The notes under the pieces: generated by a model
The model's database searches: none
What the model was told of the DNA's origin: nothing
Seen by the model: the letters and a program-made list of their open reading frames with translations, nothing else
In this document: positions 1-5,177 of the stretch, one piece after another
Layout: each line of letters begins with the position of its first letter
Numbering within the stretch: the stretch's first letter is position 1
Position numbers and translations under genes: made by a program
Source: an uncultured Eubacteriales bacterium
GTDB lineage: Bacteria; Bacillota; Clostridia; Oscillospirales; CAG-272
DNA: 5,566 bases
Direction of reading: 5' to 3'
Assembly (NCBI GenBank): GCA_934446285.1
Contig: CAKSEI010000108.1
Span: 1-5,566, forward strand

Positions 1-48
1 CTTGAGGCCGTTTTTACCGCGCGCAGGCGGGAAAAGGTGCACCGCAAC

Positions 49-804
49 TTAATCGCCTTTTGTTCGTTTTTCTTTCGGGCATGGGGAATAGCCGTCAAGC
101 CCCGCCTTTTCTATAGCGTTCATTACTCGGTGGGAAAAGCCGTCATAGCGTCTGTCCAGCTCGGATATTATATTTTTTATCTCCTCGCGTTCGGTATGCT
201 TGTCCTCAGGGCAGGTGCTCTTTACCACGGGGACATCGTTATGATTAACGAAGTAGCGAATGTCCTTTTCCTTTGCGTAAATGAGCGGGCGGATAAGGGT
301 GATATCCTTACGCGAGAGATAGGTCACGGGCGAAAAAGAGCTGAGTCTTCCCTCGTGTATCAGATTGAGCATAAAGGTGTCTATAACGTCGTCAAAATGG
401 TGCCCGAGTGCTACCTTGTTGCAGCCCGCTGCCTTTGCGGTATCGTGAAGAACGCCGCGGCGCATTTTCGCGCACAGCGAGCAGGGATTTTTCTCATTTC
501 GCGTTTCAAAAACAACATGCGCAATGTCGGTTGGCTTTATAATGTATTCGCATCCGAGCTGCTCGCAGAGTGATGCCACGGGTGAAAAATCCATTCCGCC
601 GAATCCGCTGTCGACCGTTATTCCGACGACGTCAAATTTATTGGGATAAAATTTTCTCAGTGCGCACAACGCGATGAGCAGAGCCGCGGAGTCCTTGCCC
701 CCCGACAGTCCCACTGCTATTCTGTCCCCGTCGTCAATCATGCCGTAATGCTGACAAGCACGGCGTACAAAAGAAAGAAGTCTTCTTGTGTCAAAATTTT
801 TCAT
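49..804 (-). CDS. TtcA-like tRNA 2-thiocytidine biosynthesis protein
   Basis: This is a PP-loop ATPase of the TtcA/TilS superfamily. By family knowledge it adenylates a tRNA cytidine (C32 for TtcA) and replaces its oxygen with sulfur in the cytoplasm, using an Fe-S cluster. In the 251-residue product the PP-loop SGGKDS lies at residues 34-39, a CxxC (C108, C111, in PCSLCAKMRRG) in the middle, GHHFDD at 134-139, and a third candidate cluster cysteine C198 in STCPEDKHTE. These match the TtcA pattern rather than TilS, which lacks the cysteines. I chose the ATG at 804 (MKNFDTRRLL), where homology-like sequence begins; in-frame ATGs at 810 and 822 lie in or right beside the -10 box of the promoter at 811-839. 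No Shine-Dalgarno is visible, so a leaderless mRNA is likely. Divergent from the amidase gene. The substrate is inferred from family only; other TtcA-group sulfurtransferases are possible. No terminator is visible in the 48 bp left of the stop. Confidence 0.88.
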   Translation of the reverse strand: MKNFDTRRLLSFVRRACQHYGMIDDGDRIAVGLSGGKDSAALLIALCALRKFYPNKFDVVGITVDSGFGGMDFSPVASLCEQLGCEYIIKPTDIAHVVFETRNEKNPCSLCAKMRRGVLHDTAKAAGCNKVALGHHFDDVIDTFMLNLIHEGRLSSFSPVTYLSRKDITLIRPLIYAKEKDIRYFVNHNDVPVVKSTCPEDKHTEREEIKNIISELDRRYDGFSHRVMNAIEKAGLDGYSPCPKEKRTKGD

Positions 805-815
805 GAACATATTAT
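786..815 (+). promoter_or_regulatory. Weak candidate promoter for the amidase gene
   Basis: The best forward promoter I can find is TTGTGT (786-791), an 18-bp spacer and TATTAT (810-815), giving a leader of about 43 nt before the amidase ATG. The -35 box is poor (3 of 6 consensus bases), and the element overlaps the divergent ttcA promoter. If real, the two genes would compete for polymerase. A non-SigA (for example sporulation) promoter is an alternative I cannot test by eye. Confidence 0.25.
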
Positions 816-839
816 ATAACATAAGAGCACTGAAATCAA
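811..839 (-). promoter_or_regulatory. SigA promoter of the ttcA-like gene
   Basis: On the minus strand a -35 box TTGATT (839-834) and a perfect -10 box TATAAT (816-811) are separated by exactly 17 bp. The expected transcription start, about 7 nt past the -10, falls at or next to position 804, the A of the best ATG. That predicts a leaderless transcript. An 8-bp palindrome AAGCGCTT (838-845) touches the -35 box and could be an operator, but it is short enough to be chance. Confidence 0.75.
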
Positions 840-864
840 GCGCTTAAATTCAAGTGGAGGACAC

Positions 865-1431
865 ATGGCAATAAAAATTTTCATAGACCAGGGACACAAT
901 CCGAGCAACCCCAACGCAGGCGCGGAGGGAAACGGCTTAAGAGAGCAGGACATAACATACAATATAGGCGTAAGACTCGCTTATCTTCTGCGCGCAAATC
1001 CAAATTTTGACGTTCGTCTCTCGCGCCCCTCTCCCGAGACGCAGCTCGGCAGCAGCAATACGACCTCTCTCGCGGCGCGCGTCGATGCAGCGCGCGAATG
1101 GGGCGCGGACTACTTTATCAGTCTGCATACAAATGCGTCGGAGATAACCACGGCAAGCGGCTGTGAGGGTTACGTACATTCATCCGCGAGCAGCGCATAT
1201 CCGCTTGCCTCCGACATATGCGAGTATCTCTCTTTGCAGACGGGCTTACCCGACCGCGGAGTGTTTATCAGACCCTCTCTCTACGTCCTGCGGCGCACGT
1301 CCATGCCCGCGACACTTATCGAGATGGGCTTTATTACAAATCCCCTCGACGCAGCACTTATGTCAGACTCACCCGACCTCTTTGCACGTGGGATTTATAA
1401 CGGAATTCTTAAATACCTTGACCTTTTATAG
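865..1431 (+). CDS. N-acetylmuramoyl-L-alanine amidase (Amidase_3 family)
   Basis: This is a zinc-dependent peptidoglycan hydrolase that cleaves the amide bond between N-acetylmuramic acid and L-alanine. The 188-residue protein is essentially one Amidase_3 domain. The first zinc histidine is H11 in IDQGHNP (the family usually has DPGHGG). The second ligand is E27 in GLREQD, the third is H88 in ISLHTNAS, and the catalytic glutamate is E153 in LIEMGFITN. The ATG at 865 is set by GGAGG at 856-860, four bases upstream. There is no signal peptide, membrane helix, SH3b, LysM or other wall-binding domain, so export is unexplained. Signal-less amidases of this type are known among sporulation mother-cell lytic enzymes (CwlC-like) and phage endolysins; which applies here cannot be decided, and no holin or other phage gene is nearby. 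The gene is convergent with the metallo-beta-lactamase gene. Enzyme class is confident, biological role is not. Confidence 0.9.
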   Translation: MAIKIFIDQGHNPSNPNAGAEGNGLREQDITYNIGVRLAYLLRANPNFDVRLSRPSPETQLGSSNTTSLAARVDAAREWGADYFISLHTNASEITTASGCEGYVHSSASSAYPLASDICEYLSLQTGLPDRGVFIRPSLYVLRRTSMPATLIEMGFITNPLDAALMSDSPDLFARGIYNGILKYLDLL

Positions 1432-1434
1432 AGC

Positions 1435-2328
1435 TTAATTCATTTTACCTATATATGTAATCTCCTTTCCGTCACTCAGTGCGAGAATCGTACCGTCTCT
1501 GTCCGTGCGGAAGTACTTTATACCGAGCTTTTCGAGAGTTTCAAGTGTCTTTTTATGCGGATGCCCGTATTCGTTGGAGGCCCCGCAGGATATAATTGCG
1601 TAGCGAGGGTCGAGCGTCGAGAGAAAATTCTCGGACGAGGATGTCGACGAGCCATGATGACCGAGCTTTATAACGTCACACTTAAGCTCTCGCGCTGGGT
1701 AAGAATCAAGAATTATATTCTCGGCAAACTTTTCCGCATCGCCCGTAAAGACAAATGAGGTATCAAGATATGTAAGGCGCAGGACTATGCTTGAGTTATT
1801 GAGATCCCTGCGGCTCTCTTCAAAAGGAGACAGAATTTTCATCTCGGACTGCCCGAGAGATAAGCTCGCACCGGGGGTGGCGAGAATTCGCTCGCAGCCC
1901 TCCTTTTCCACCGCTCTCATAACCTCGGTAAAGACGGAAGTCTCGGCGTAAGCATCGGGCATAATGACCGTGCCTATATCAAAATTCTCAAATACGCTCA
2001 CCGCTCCGCCTATGTGGTCCTCATGCGGGTGGGTAAGAACGAAATAATCGATTGTCTCAGTACCGAGACCGTCGAGAAAGGCGTCAAGTGACGAGGCGGA
2101 TGAATGCGTGCCCGCGTCGATAAGCATCGTTTTCCCCGACGGGTCGCGTATAAATTCGCTGTCGCCTTGTCCCACGTCTATGTAGTATACACTGACTTCG
2201 CCTCCGCCGGCGGCTGGAACACTTGAGCCGTCAAAAAGCCCGAGGTACTCCGCCGTGACAAGGCAGAGAAAGAGTATGGCGGCGGCAAGGGATATTATCT
2301 TATTTATTTTCCTTGTTTTTAACTTCAT
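1435..2328 (-). CDS. Membrane-anchored ComEC/Rec2-like metallo-beta-lactamase-fold protein
   Basis: This is a stand-alone relative of the C-terminal metallo-hydrolase domain of the competence protein ComEC. Residues about 8-31 of the 297-residue product form one hydrophobic N-terminal segment after a basic start (MKLKTRKINK). No lipobox is seen, so a signal anchor with the enzyme domain outside the cell is likely. The domain starts with YYIDVGQGDS (about 48-57). It then shows HPHEDHIGG (H100, H102, D104, H105), NNSSIVL (177-183), FTGD (D197), KLGHHGSSTSSS (H224/H225) and GHPH (256-258), the complete ComEC-type metal-site series. It lacks the competence membrane channel, so DNA uptake should not be assumed; hydrolysis of nucleic acid or another phosphoester is inference. 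The ATG at 2328 is preferred over one at 2343, because the latter lies upstream of the -10 box. No Shine-Dalgarno is visible. The stop lies 3 bp from the convergent amidase stop. Confidence 0.88.
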   Translation of the reverse strand: MKLKTRKINKIISLAAAILFLCLVTAEYLGLFDGSSVPAAGGGEVSVYYIDVGQGDSEFIRDPSGKTMLIDAGTHSSASSLDAFLDGLGTETIDYFVLTHPHEDHIGGAVSVFENFDIGTVIMPDAYAETSVFTEVMRAVEKEGCERILATPGASLSLGQSEMKILSPFEESRRDLNNSSIVLRLTYLDTSFVFTGDAEKFAENIILDSYPARELKCDVIKLGHHGSSTSSSENFLSTLDPRYAIISCGASNEYGHPHKKTLETLEKLGIKYFRTDRDGTILALSDGKEITYIGKMN

Positions 2329-2334
2329 ATAACT

Positions 2335-2363
2335 ATTATACATCCGCGTGAGGAAAAAGTCTA
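2335..2363 (-). promoter_or_regulatory. Promoter of the metallo-beta-lactamase gene
   Basis: The minus strand has TAGACT (2363-2358), a 17-bp spacer and TATAAT (2340-2335). The first three bases of the -35 box are the TAG stop codon of the upstream membrane-protein gene. The predicted transcription start is about position 2328, the first base of the chosen ATG; the gap between -10 box and ATG is 6 nt, exactly as in the ttcA-like gene. A TTGACA at 2374-2369 is 28 bp from the -10 box, too far to be its partner. Confidence 0.7.
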
Positions 2364-2771
2364 CATTTTGTCAAAAACCTTTTCCCTCAGAAAATTGCAT
2401 ATACTTATCGCGGGGAACGACAAAAGAAACCAGAAGAAGGAATAGAGCAGGCAAATCTGACCTAAGATATTGAACGGTCTCTTTGAGTAATCCCATATCT
2501 TCATACCGAGTCCTATATTCATAATTACTCCCGTGATAAACTCAATAACCGTTATCATAAGAGAGCAGAGAAAGCACCTCTCGGCGTCGGAGGTTCCTTT
2601 GAACCTGTCGTTTGTCACGTATATACCGCACATACAGAGCCCGCCGGCAAGCGACATCGACCAGTGTGTAAAGCCGCGCCACAGAACCTCTATCAGCGAA
2701 TAGAGAGACGCACCAAGAGAGAAAAGCACAAAAAATTTCTTTAAGAACGACAAAAAACCACCTGAAAACAT
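2361..2771 (-). CDS. Small membrane protein, putative ABC-transporter type IV (PF06541-like)
   Basis: This is a membrane protein of about 136 residues resembling the family Pfam calls putative ABC-transporter type IV (ABC_trans_CmpB), whose function is not established. It has four hydrophobic segments at roughly residues 11-30, 38-53, 65-87 and 103-125. The diagnostic block is IWDYSKRPFNILGQICL (about 92-108), preceded by VIEFITGVIMN; the N-terminal RGFTHWSMSLAGG also fits. No ATPase partner lies nearby, so a transport role is not supported. The start is uncertain. An ATG at 2771 and a TTG at 2780 lack a Shine-Dalgarno; a TTG at 2753 (LSFLKKFF) has AGGTGG four bases upstream, but that sequence is inside the stem of the terminator after cls. 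I list the ATG as a compromise. A frame offset by one base runs from an ATG at 2799 overlapping the cls stop, and might supply a different N-terminus. The TAG stop overlaps the next gene's -35 box. Confidence 0.75.
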   Translation of the reverse strand: MFSGGFLSFLKKFFVLFSLGASLYSLIEVLWRGFTHWSMSLAGGLCMCGIYVTNDRFKGTSDAERCFLCSLMITVIEFITGVIMNIGLGMKIWDYSKRPFNILGQICLLYSFFWFLLSFPAISICNFLREKVFDKM

Positions 2772-2793
2772 TCTTGTCAATCAGGCGGTTTTT
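2752..2793 (-). terminator. Rho-independent terminator after cls, overlapping the next gene's start
   Basis: On the minus strand AACCGCCTGA (2790-2781) pairs with TCAGGTGGTT (2765-2756) with one G-U pair, around a 15-nt loop. A run of six T (2757-2752) lies at and beyond the 3' end of the stem, and five A (2793-2789) on the 5' side can lengthen it. On the plus strand the wobble becomes an A-C mismatch, so the hairpin suits minus-strand transcripts. It begins three bases after the cls stop. Its 3' arm contains AGGTGG, the only Shine-Dalgarno-like sequence for the downstream membrane-protein gene. Confidence 0.75.
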
Positions 2794-2795
2794 AT

Positions 2796-4346
2796 TCATA
2801 AGAGCGGAGCGAAAAGCTTGAGCAACTGAGAAAAAATTCTCGATATACCCGAGTCCTTTCGACAGTCAGCGAGCGACATCTCAACGGAAATATCAAATGT
2901 GTCGTCAAAATCCTTTTTCAGAGTCTCAAGAGAGCGGGATGAAAAGACAAGCTGCGCGCATTCAAAGTGAAGATACAGGCTTCTGTAGTCAAAATTTGCC
3001 GAGCCGACGACCGCGCATTCGTCATCTACAAGAATATTTTTTGAGTGGATAAAGCCCGGCTCATATTCATATATTCTCACGCCGGCTCCGATAAGCTCGG
3101 CGTACGCCGAACGGGTCATCAGGTGAACGTATTTTTTGTCCGCGTGGTGAGGCGTTATTATCCTCACGTCGATACCGCTGCGCGCGGCGAGCTTGATAGC
3201 GGAGCACAGCTCCTCGTCGAGGATAAGATATGGGGTCATTATATATATTTTTTTCTTCGCCCTGTGAATGAGCGAGAGATATACATTCCGCGCCGTCAGC
3301 TCGCTGTCAAAGGGGCTGTCGCAGTAGGGAATGTACCAGCCGTCCGTCCCGCGTCCGCTCTCGGGCGCGCGCAGGTACTTTGACGACGGCTCGGGCTTTT
3401 TTATAAATAAATTCCAGTTGCGCAGGAACATTAAGGTGTAGCCTACAGCCGCGTCACCCTCGACCATAATTCCCGCATCCTTCCAGTGTCCGAAACGCTC
3501 TATGCGGTTTATGTATTCGTCGGAAATGTTCACCCCGCCCGTAAAGGCAATTTTACCGTCAATGCTTATTATCTTTCTGTGATCGCGGTTGTTCTGCATG
3601 GTGGATATGACGGGAACGAACCTGTTGAATACCTTGCACTTTATGCCGTATTTTTCAAGCTCCTTATAATACCTTCTCGGCAAGGTGGTGAGCGAGCCGA
3701 CACCGTCGTACATCATGCGCACGTCAACTCCCGCAGCTGCCTTTTCCTTCAGAATATCAAGCACGGTTGACCACATATAGCCCTCATGCACGATAAATGT
3801 CTCGATGAATATATACTCCTTCGCACCATCGAGCGCCGTCTTTAACTCCTCAAACATCTCCTCACCCGATGAGAAGTAACGCGATACGGTATTCCTGTAA
3901 ACGGGAAAACCCAGCCCGCGCAGATAGTGCGCGATACTTGCGTACTCGGGTATATTATGTGAAAAGTCTTTTTCTATATCGGTGCAGTCGGGCATGTTAT
4001 CCAGGATTTCGCGGTCTACGTCGTTAATTCTCCTCTTAAAGCGGAAAATGCTTATCCGCCCCTGGCAGAATACATACATGATCCCGCCGAATATCGGAAA
4101 GAGCAATATCGGAACTATCCATGCCAGCTTGTAGGTTGCACTCTCGCGCTTATTGATAATATAAACTGCAACAAGGACGCTGAGAATCTGAAAGCCTATC
4201 TCTATAAACTTTAACGACGCCGATATGTCCCATACGTAAAAGAGAAGCAGCGCAATCTGAAGGACGGCGAGCAGTGATATAACTATGAAATCGTACAGAA
4301 AAACTCTCTTCGGAGACTTTGAATATTCGGTTTTATTCTTCTTCAC
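2796..4346 (-). CDS. cls: Cardiolipin synthase (two-HKD phospholipase D family)
   Basis: This is a membrane enzyme that transfers a phosphatidyl group between two phosphatidylglycerol molecules to make cardiolipin and glycerol. The 516-residue product, slightly longer than typical bacterial Cls of about 480, begins with three hydrophobic segments (about 15-38, 44-65, 72-94). The third is the PLDc_N-like region KLAWIVPILLFPIFGGIMY. Two phospholipase D domains follow. The first HKD motif is HRKIISIDGKIAFTGGVN (H256, K258, D263) and the second is HSKNILVDDECAVVGSAN (H434, K436, D441), so both half-sites are intact. The start is GTG at 4346, which overlaps the end of the DUF951 gene by 14 bp; a weak AGGT lies 8 bases upstream, so translational coupling is probable. 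Transcription probably comes from the DUF951 promoter and ends at the hairpin just past the stop. Other phosphatidyltransferases of the family remain possible but less likely. Confidence 0.93.
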   Translation of the reverse strand: MKKNKTEYSKSPKRVFLYDFIVISLLAVLQIALLLFYVWDISASLKFIEIGFQILSVLVAVYIINKRESATYKLAWIVPILLFPIFGGIMYVFCQGRISIFRFKRRINDVDREILDNMPDCTDIEKDFSHNIPEYASIAHYLRGLGFPVYRNTVSRYFSSGEEMFEELKTALDGAKEYIFIETFIVHEGYMWSTVLDILKEKAAAGVDVRMMYDGVGSLTTLPRRYYKELEKYGIKCKVFNRFVPVISTMQNNRDHRKIISIDGKIAFTGGVNISDEYINRIERFGHWKDAGIMVEGDAAVGYTLMFLRNWNLFIKKPEPSSKYLRAPESGRGTDGWYIPYCDSPFDSELTARNVYLSLIHRAKKKIYIMTPYLILDEELCSAIKLAARSGIDVRIITPHHADKKYVHLMTRSAYAELIGAGVRIYEYEPGFIHSKNILVDDECAVVGSANFDYRSLYLHFECAQLVFSSRSLETLKKDFDDTFDISVEMSLADCRKDSGISRIFSQLLKLFAPLL

Positions 4347-4527
4347 CCGGGATTACCTGCCTTATATTTTTTTCTATCTTTATGCGCGGCACTATTATGT
4401 CGTGCGCGCACGAGAGACAGCGCAGCTTGACGTCAGAGCCCGTATGCACGACAGACATCCTGTCGCATCCGCACGGGTGTTTCTTTTTCATTATGAGAAT
4501 ATCGCCGCTCTTAAATTTTACTATCAT
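4333..4527 (-). CDS. DUF951 family small CxC/CxxC protein
   Basis: This is a 64-residue protein of the DUF951 family, common in Bacillota and of unknown function. It shows the family layout: a beta-rich start (MIVKFKSGDILIMKKKHPCG), then a conserved HPCG (17-20), RCLSC (36-40) and IKIEKNI (49-55). Cysteines C19, C21, C37 and C40 could bind a metal as a small zinc-ribbon-like site; that is inference. C21 makes a CxC that I do not recall as usual in the family. The ATG at 4527 is fixed by GGAGG at 4537-4533, five bases upstream. Longer in-frame starts such as 4608 would run through the promoter and are rejected. It overlaps the start of cls by 14 bp, in the same operon, and is divergent from ruvC. 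Confidence 0.85.
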   Translation of the reverse strand: MIVKFKSGDILIMKKKHPCGCDRMSVVHTGSDVKLRCLSCAHDIIVPRIKIEKNIRQVIPGEEE

Positions 4528-4545
4528 ATTTTCCTCCGTTACTTT

Positions 4546-4574
4546 ATTATAACACCCGACGAAAAAAATGTAAA
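4546..4574 (-). promoter_or_regulatory. Promoter of the DUF951-cls operon
   Basis: The minus strand has TTTACA (4574-4569, five of six consensus bases), a 17-bp spacer and TATAAT (4551-4546). TGT precedes the -10 box, giving an extended TGn -10. The expected start near 4539 leaves a leader of about 12 nt that consists of little more than the GGAGG site. The -35 box lies inside the first copy of a 10-bp direct repeat (4568-4577 and 4584-4593). Confidence 0.85.
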
Positions 4575-4593
4575 TAATTTTGTATGTAAATAA
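4568..4593. repeat. Direct repeat ATGTAAATAA in the ruvC/DUF951 promoter region
   Basis: ATGTAAATAA occurs at 4568-4577 and again at 4584-4593, 16 bp apart start to start. The first copy covers the -35 box of the DUF951-cls promoter, and the second repeats the same -35-like hexamer (TTTACA on the minus strand). It may be an operator, a spare -35 box or simple A/T-rich coincidence. Confidence 0.4.
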
Positions 4594-4615
4594 CACGCCT
4601 GCGAGCATTTTTTCT

Positions 4616-4644
4616 TTGACTTATCTTTCGTTATATGTTATAAT
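4616..4644 (+). promoter_or_regulatory. Promoter of the ruvC-ruvA operon
   Basis: TTGACT (4616-4621), a 17-bp spacer and TATAAT (4639-4644) preceded by TGT make a near-consensus SigA promoter with extended -10. Expected transcription start is about 4651, giving a leader of about 18 nt with GGAGGAG at 4657-4663. No LexA-type (Bacillota GAAC-N4-GTTC) box is seen around it, so SOS control of this promoter is not supported. Confidence 0.88.
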
Positions 4645-4668
4645 ATGCTGTATAATGGAGGAGAGTAT

Positions 4669-5169
4669 ATGGTAATTCTCGGAATAGACCCCGGATATGC
4701 CATTATAGGCTACGGAGCGCTTGAATATTTGAGGGGAAAATTCAGGGTTCTCGGCTACGGTGCGATAACCACCGAGGCGGGCGAGTCTATATCACGGCGC
4801 CTGCGCAGGATATATGACGGGATGAATGAAATCCTTAATAAATACAAGCCGGATGAGATTGCCGTGGAGGAGCTTTTCTTCAATCACAACCACACGACCG
4901 CCATTCCCGTCTCTGAGGCAAGGGGAGTGATACTTCTTGCCTCGGAGCAGAGCGGGGCGAAGGTCTTTGAATACACGCCCATGCAGGTAAAGCAGTCGGT
5001 CGTAGGTTACGGGCGAGCCGAGAAGAAACAGGTTATCACCATGACGTGCAGCATTCTGGCACTCTCAAAGCCGCCGAAGCTCGACGATACAGCCGACGCG
5101 CTCGCCATTGCCGTTTGCCATGCGCACTCGGGAGCGTCCCGTCTGCGGGATTATTTTAATCAGAATTAG
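4669..5169 (+). CDS. ruvC: Crossover junction endodeoxyribonuclease RuvC
   Basis: RuvC resolves Holliday junctions by paired nicks after RuvAB branch migration, in homologous recombination and repair. The 166-residue product is normal in length. The four acidic catalytic positions are present: D7 in LGIDPG, E67 in AVEELFF, and D140 and D143 in DDTADALAIA. The segment FFNHNHTTAIPVSEARG (70-86) and the PMQVKQSVVGYGRAEKKQV stretch (104-122) are family hallmarks. The start at 4669 is set by GGAGG seven bases upstream; an in-frame ATG at 4645 directly follows the -10 box and would lie upstream of the transcript. The stop is followed after 8 bp by ruvA, whose Shine-Dalgarno overlaps the ruvC stop, so the two are cotranscribed and probably coupled. 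The upstream neighbour is the divergent DUF951 gene rather than the yebC often found there. Confidence 0.96.
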   Translation: MVILGIDPGYAIIGYGALEYLRGKFRVLGYGAITTEAGESISRRLRRIYDGMNEILNKYKPDEIAVEELFFNHNHTTAIPVSEARGVILLASEQSGAKVFEYTPMQVKQSVVGYGRAEKKQVITMTCSILALSKPPKLDDTADALAIAVCHAHSGASRLRDYFNQN

Positions 5170-5177
5170 GAGCGGAT

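Noticed and set aside
1..48. Possible start of another minus-strand gene at a GTG (about 42) after ttcA, and a small CCGC/GCGG hairpin
   Set aside because: Only about 14 codons are visible, with no well-placed Shine-Dalgarno, and the hairpin has no T-run on either strand, so neither a gene nor a terminator can be supported.
37..573. Long plus-strand open frame (178 codons) inside the ttcA-like gene
   Set aside because: It is antisense to a gene with intact catalytic motifs, has no Shine-Dalgarno and no recognisable domain; it is a shadow frame.
1163..1438. Plus-strand frames overlapping the amidase in another phase
   Set aside because: The amidase frame carries all catalytic residues; these overlapping frames lack domains and start signals.
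2542..2799. 85-codon minus-strand frame starting at the ATG overlapping the cls stop
   Set aside because: Beyond the first 16 or so codons it reads as arginine- and cysteine-rich sequence out of frame with the clear PF06541-like protein; kept only as a frame-join finding.
3045..3770. Plus-strand open frames (3045-3383 and 3486-3770) across cls
   Set aside because: Antisense to conserved HKD-domain coding sequence, with no start signals or domains.
4285..4593. Plus-strand frames across the DUF951/cls junction
   Set aside because: They run antisense through DUF951, its Shine-Dalgarno and its promoter; shadow frames.
4528..4608. N-terminal extension of DUF951 up to 4608
   Set aside because: It would be translated from DNA upstream of the predicted transcription start; the GGAGG at 4533-4537 fixes the start at 4527.
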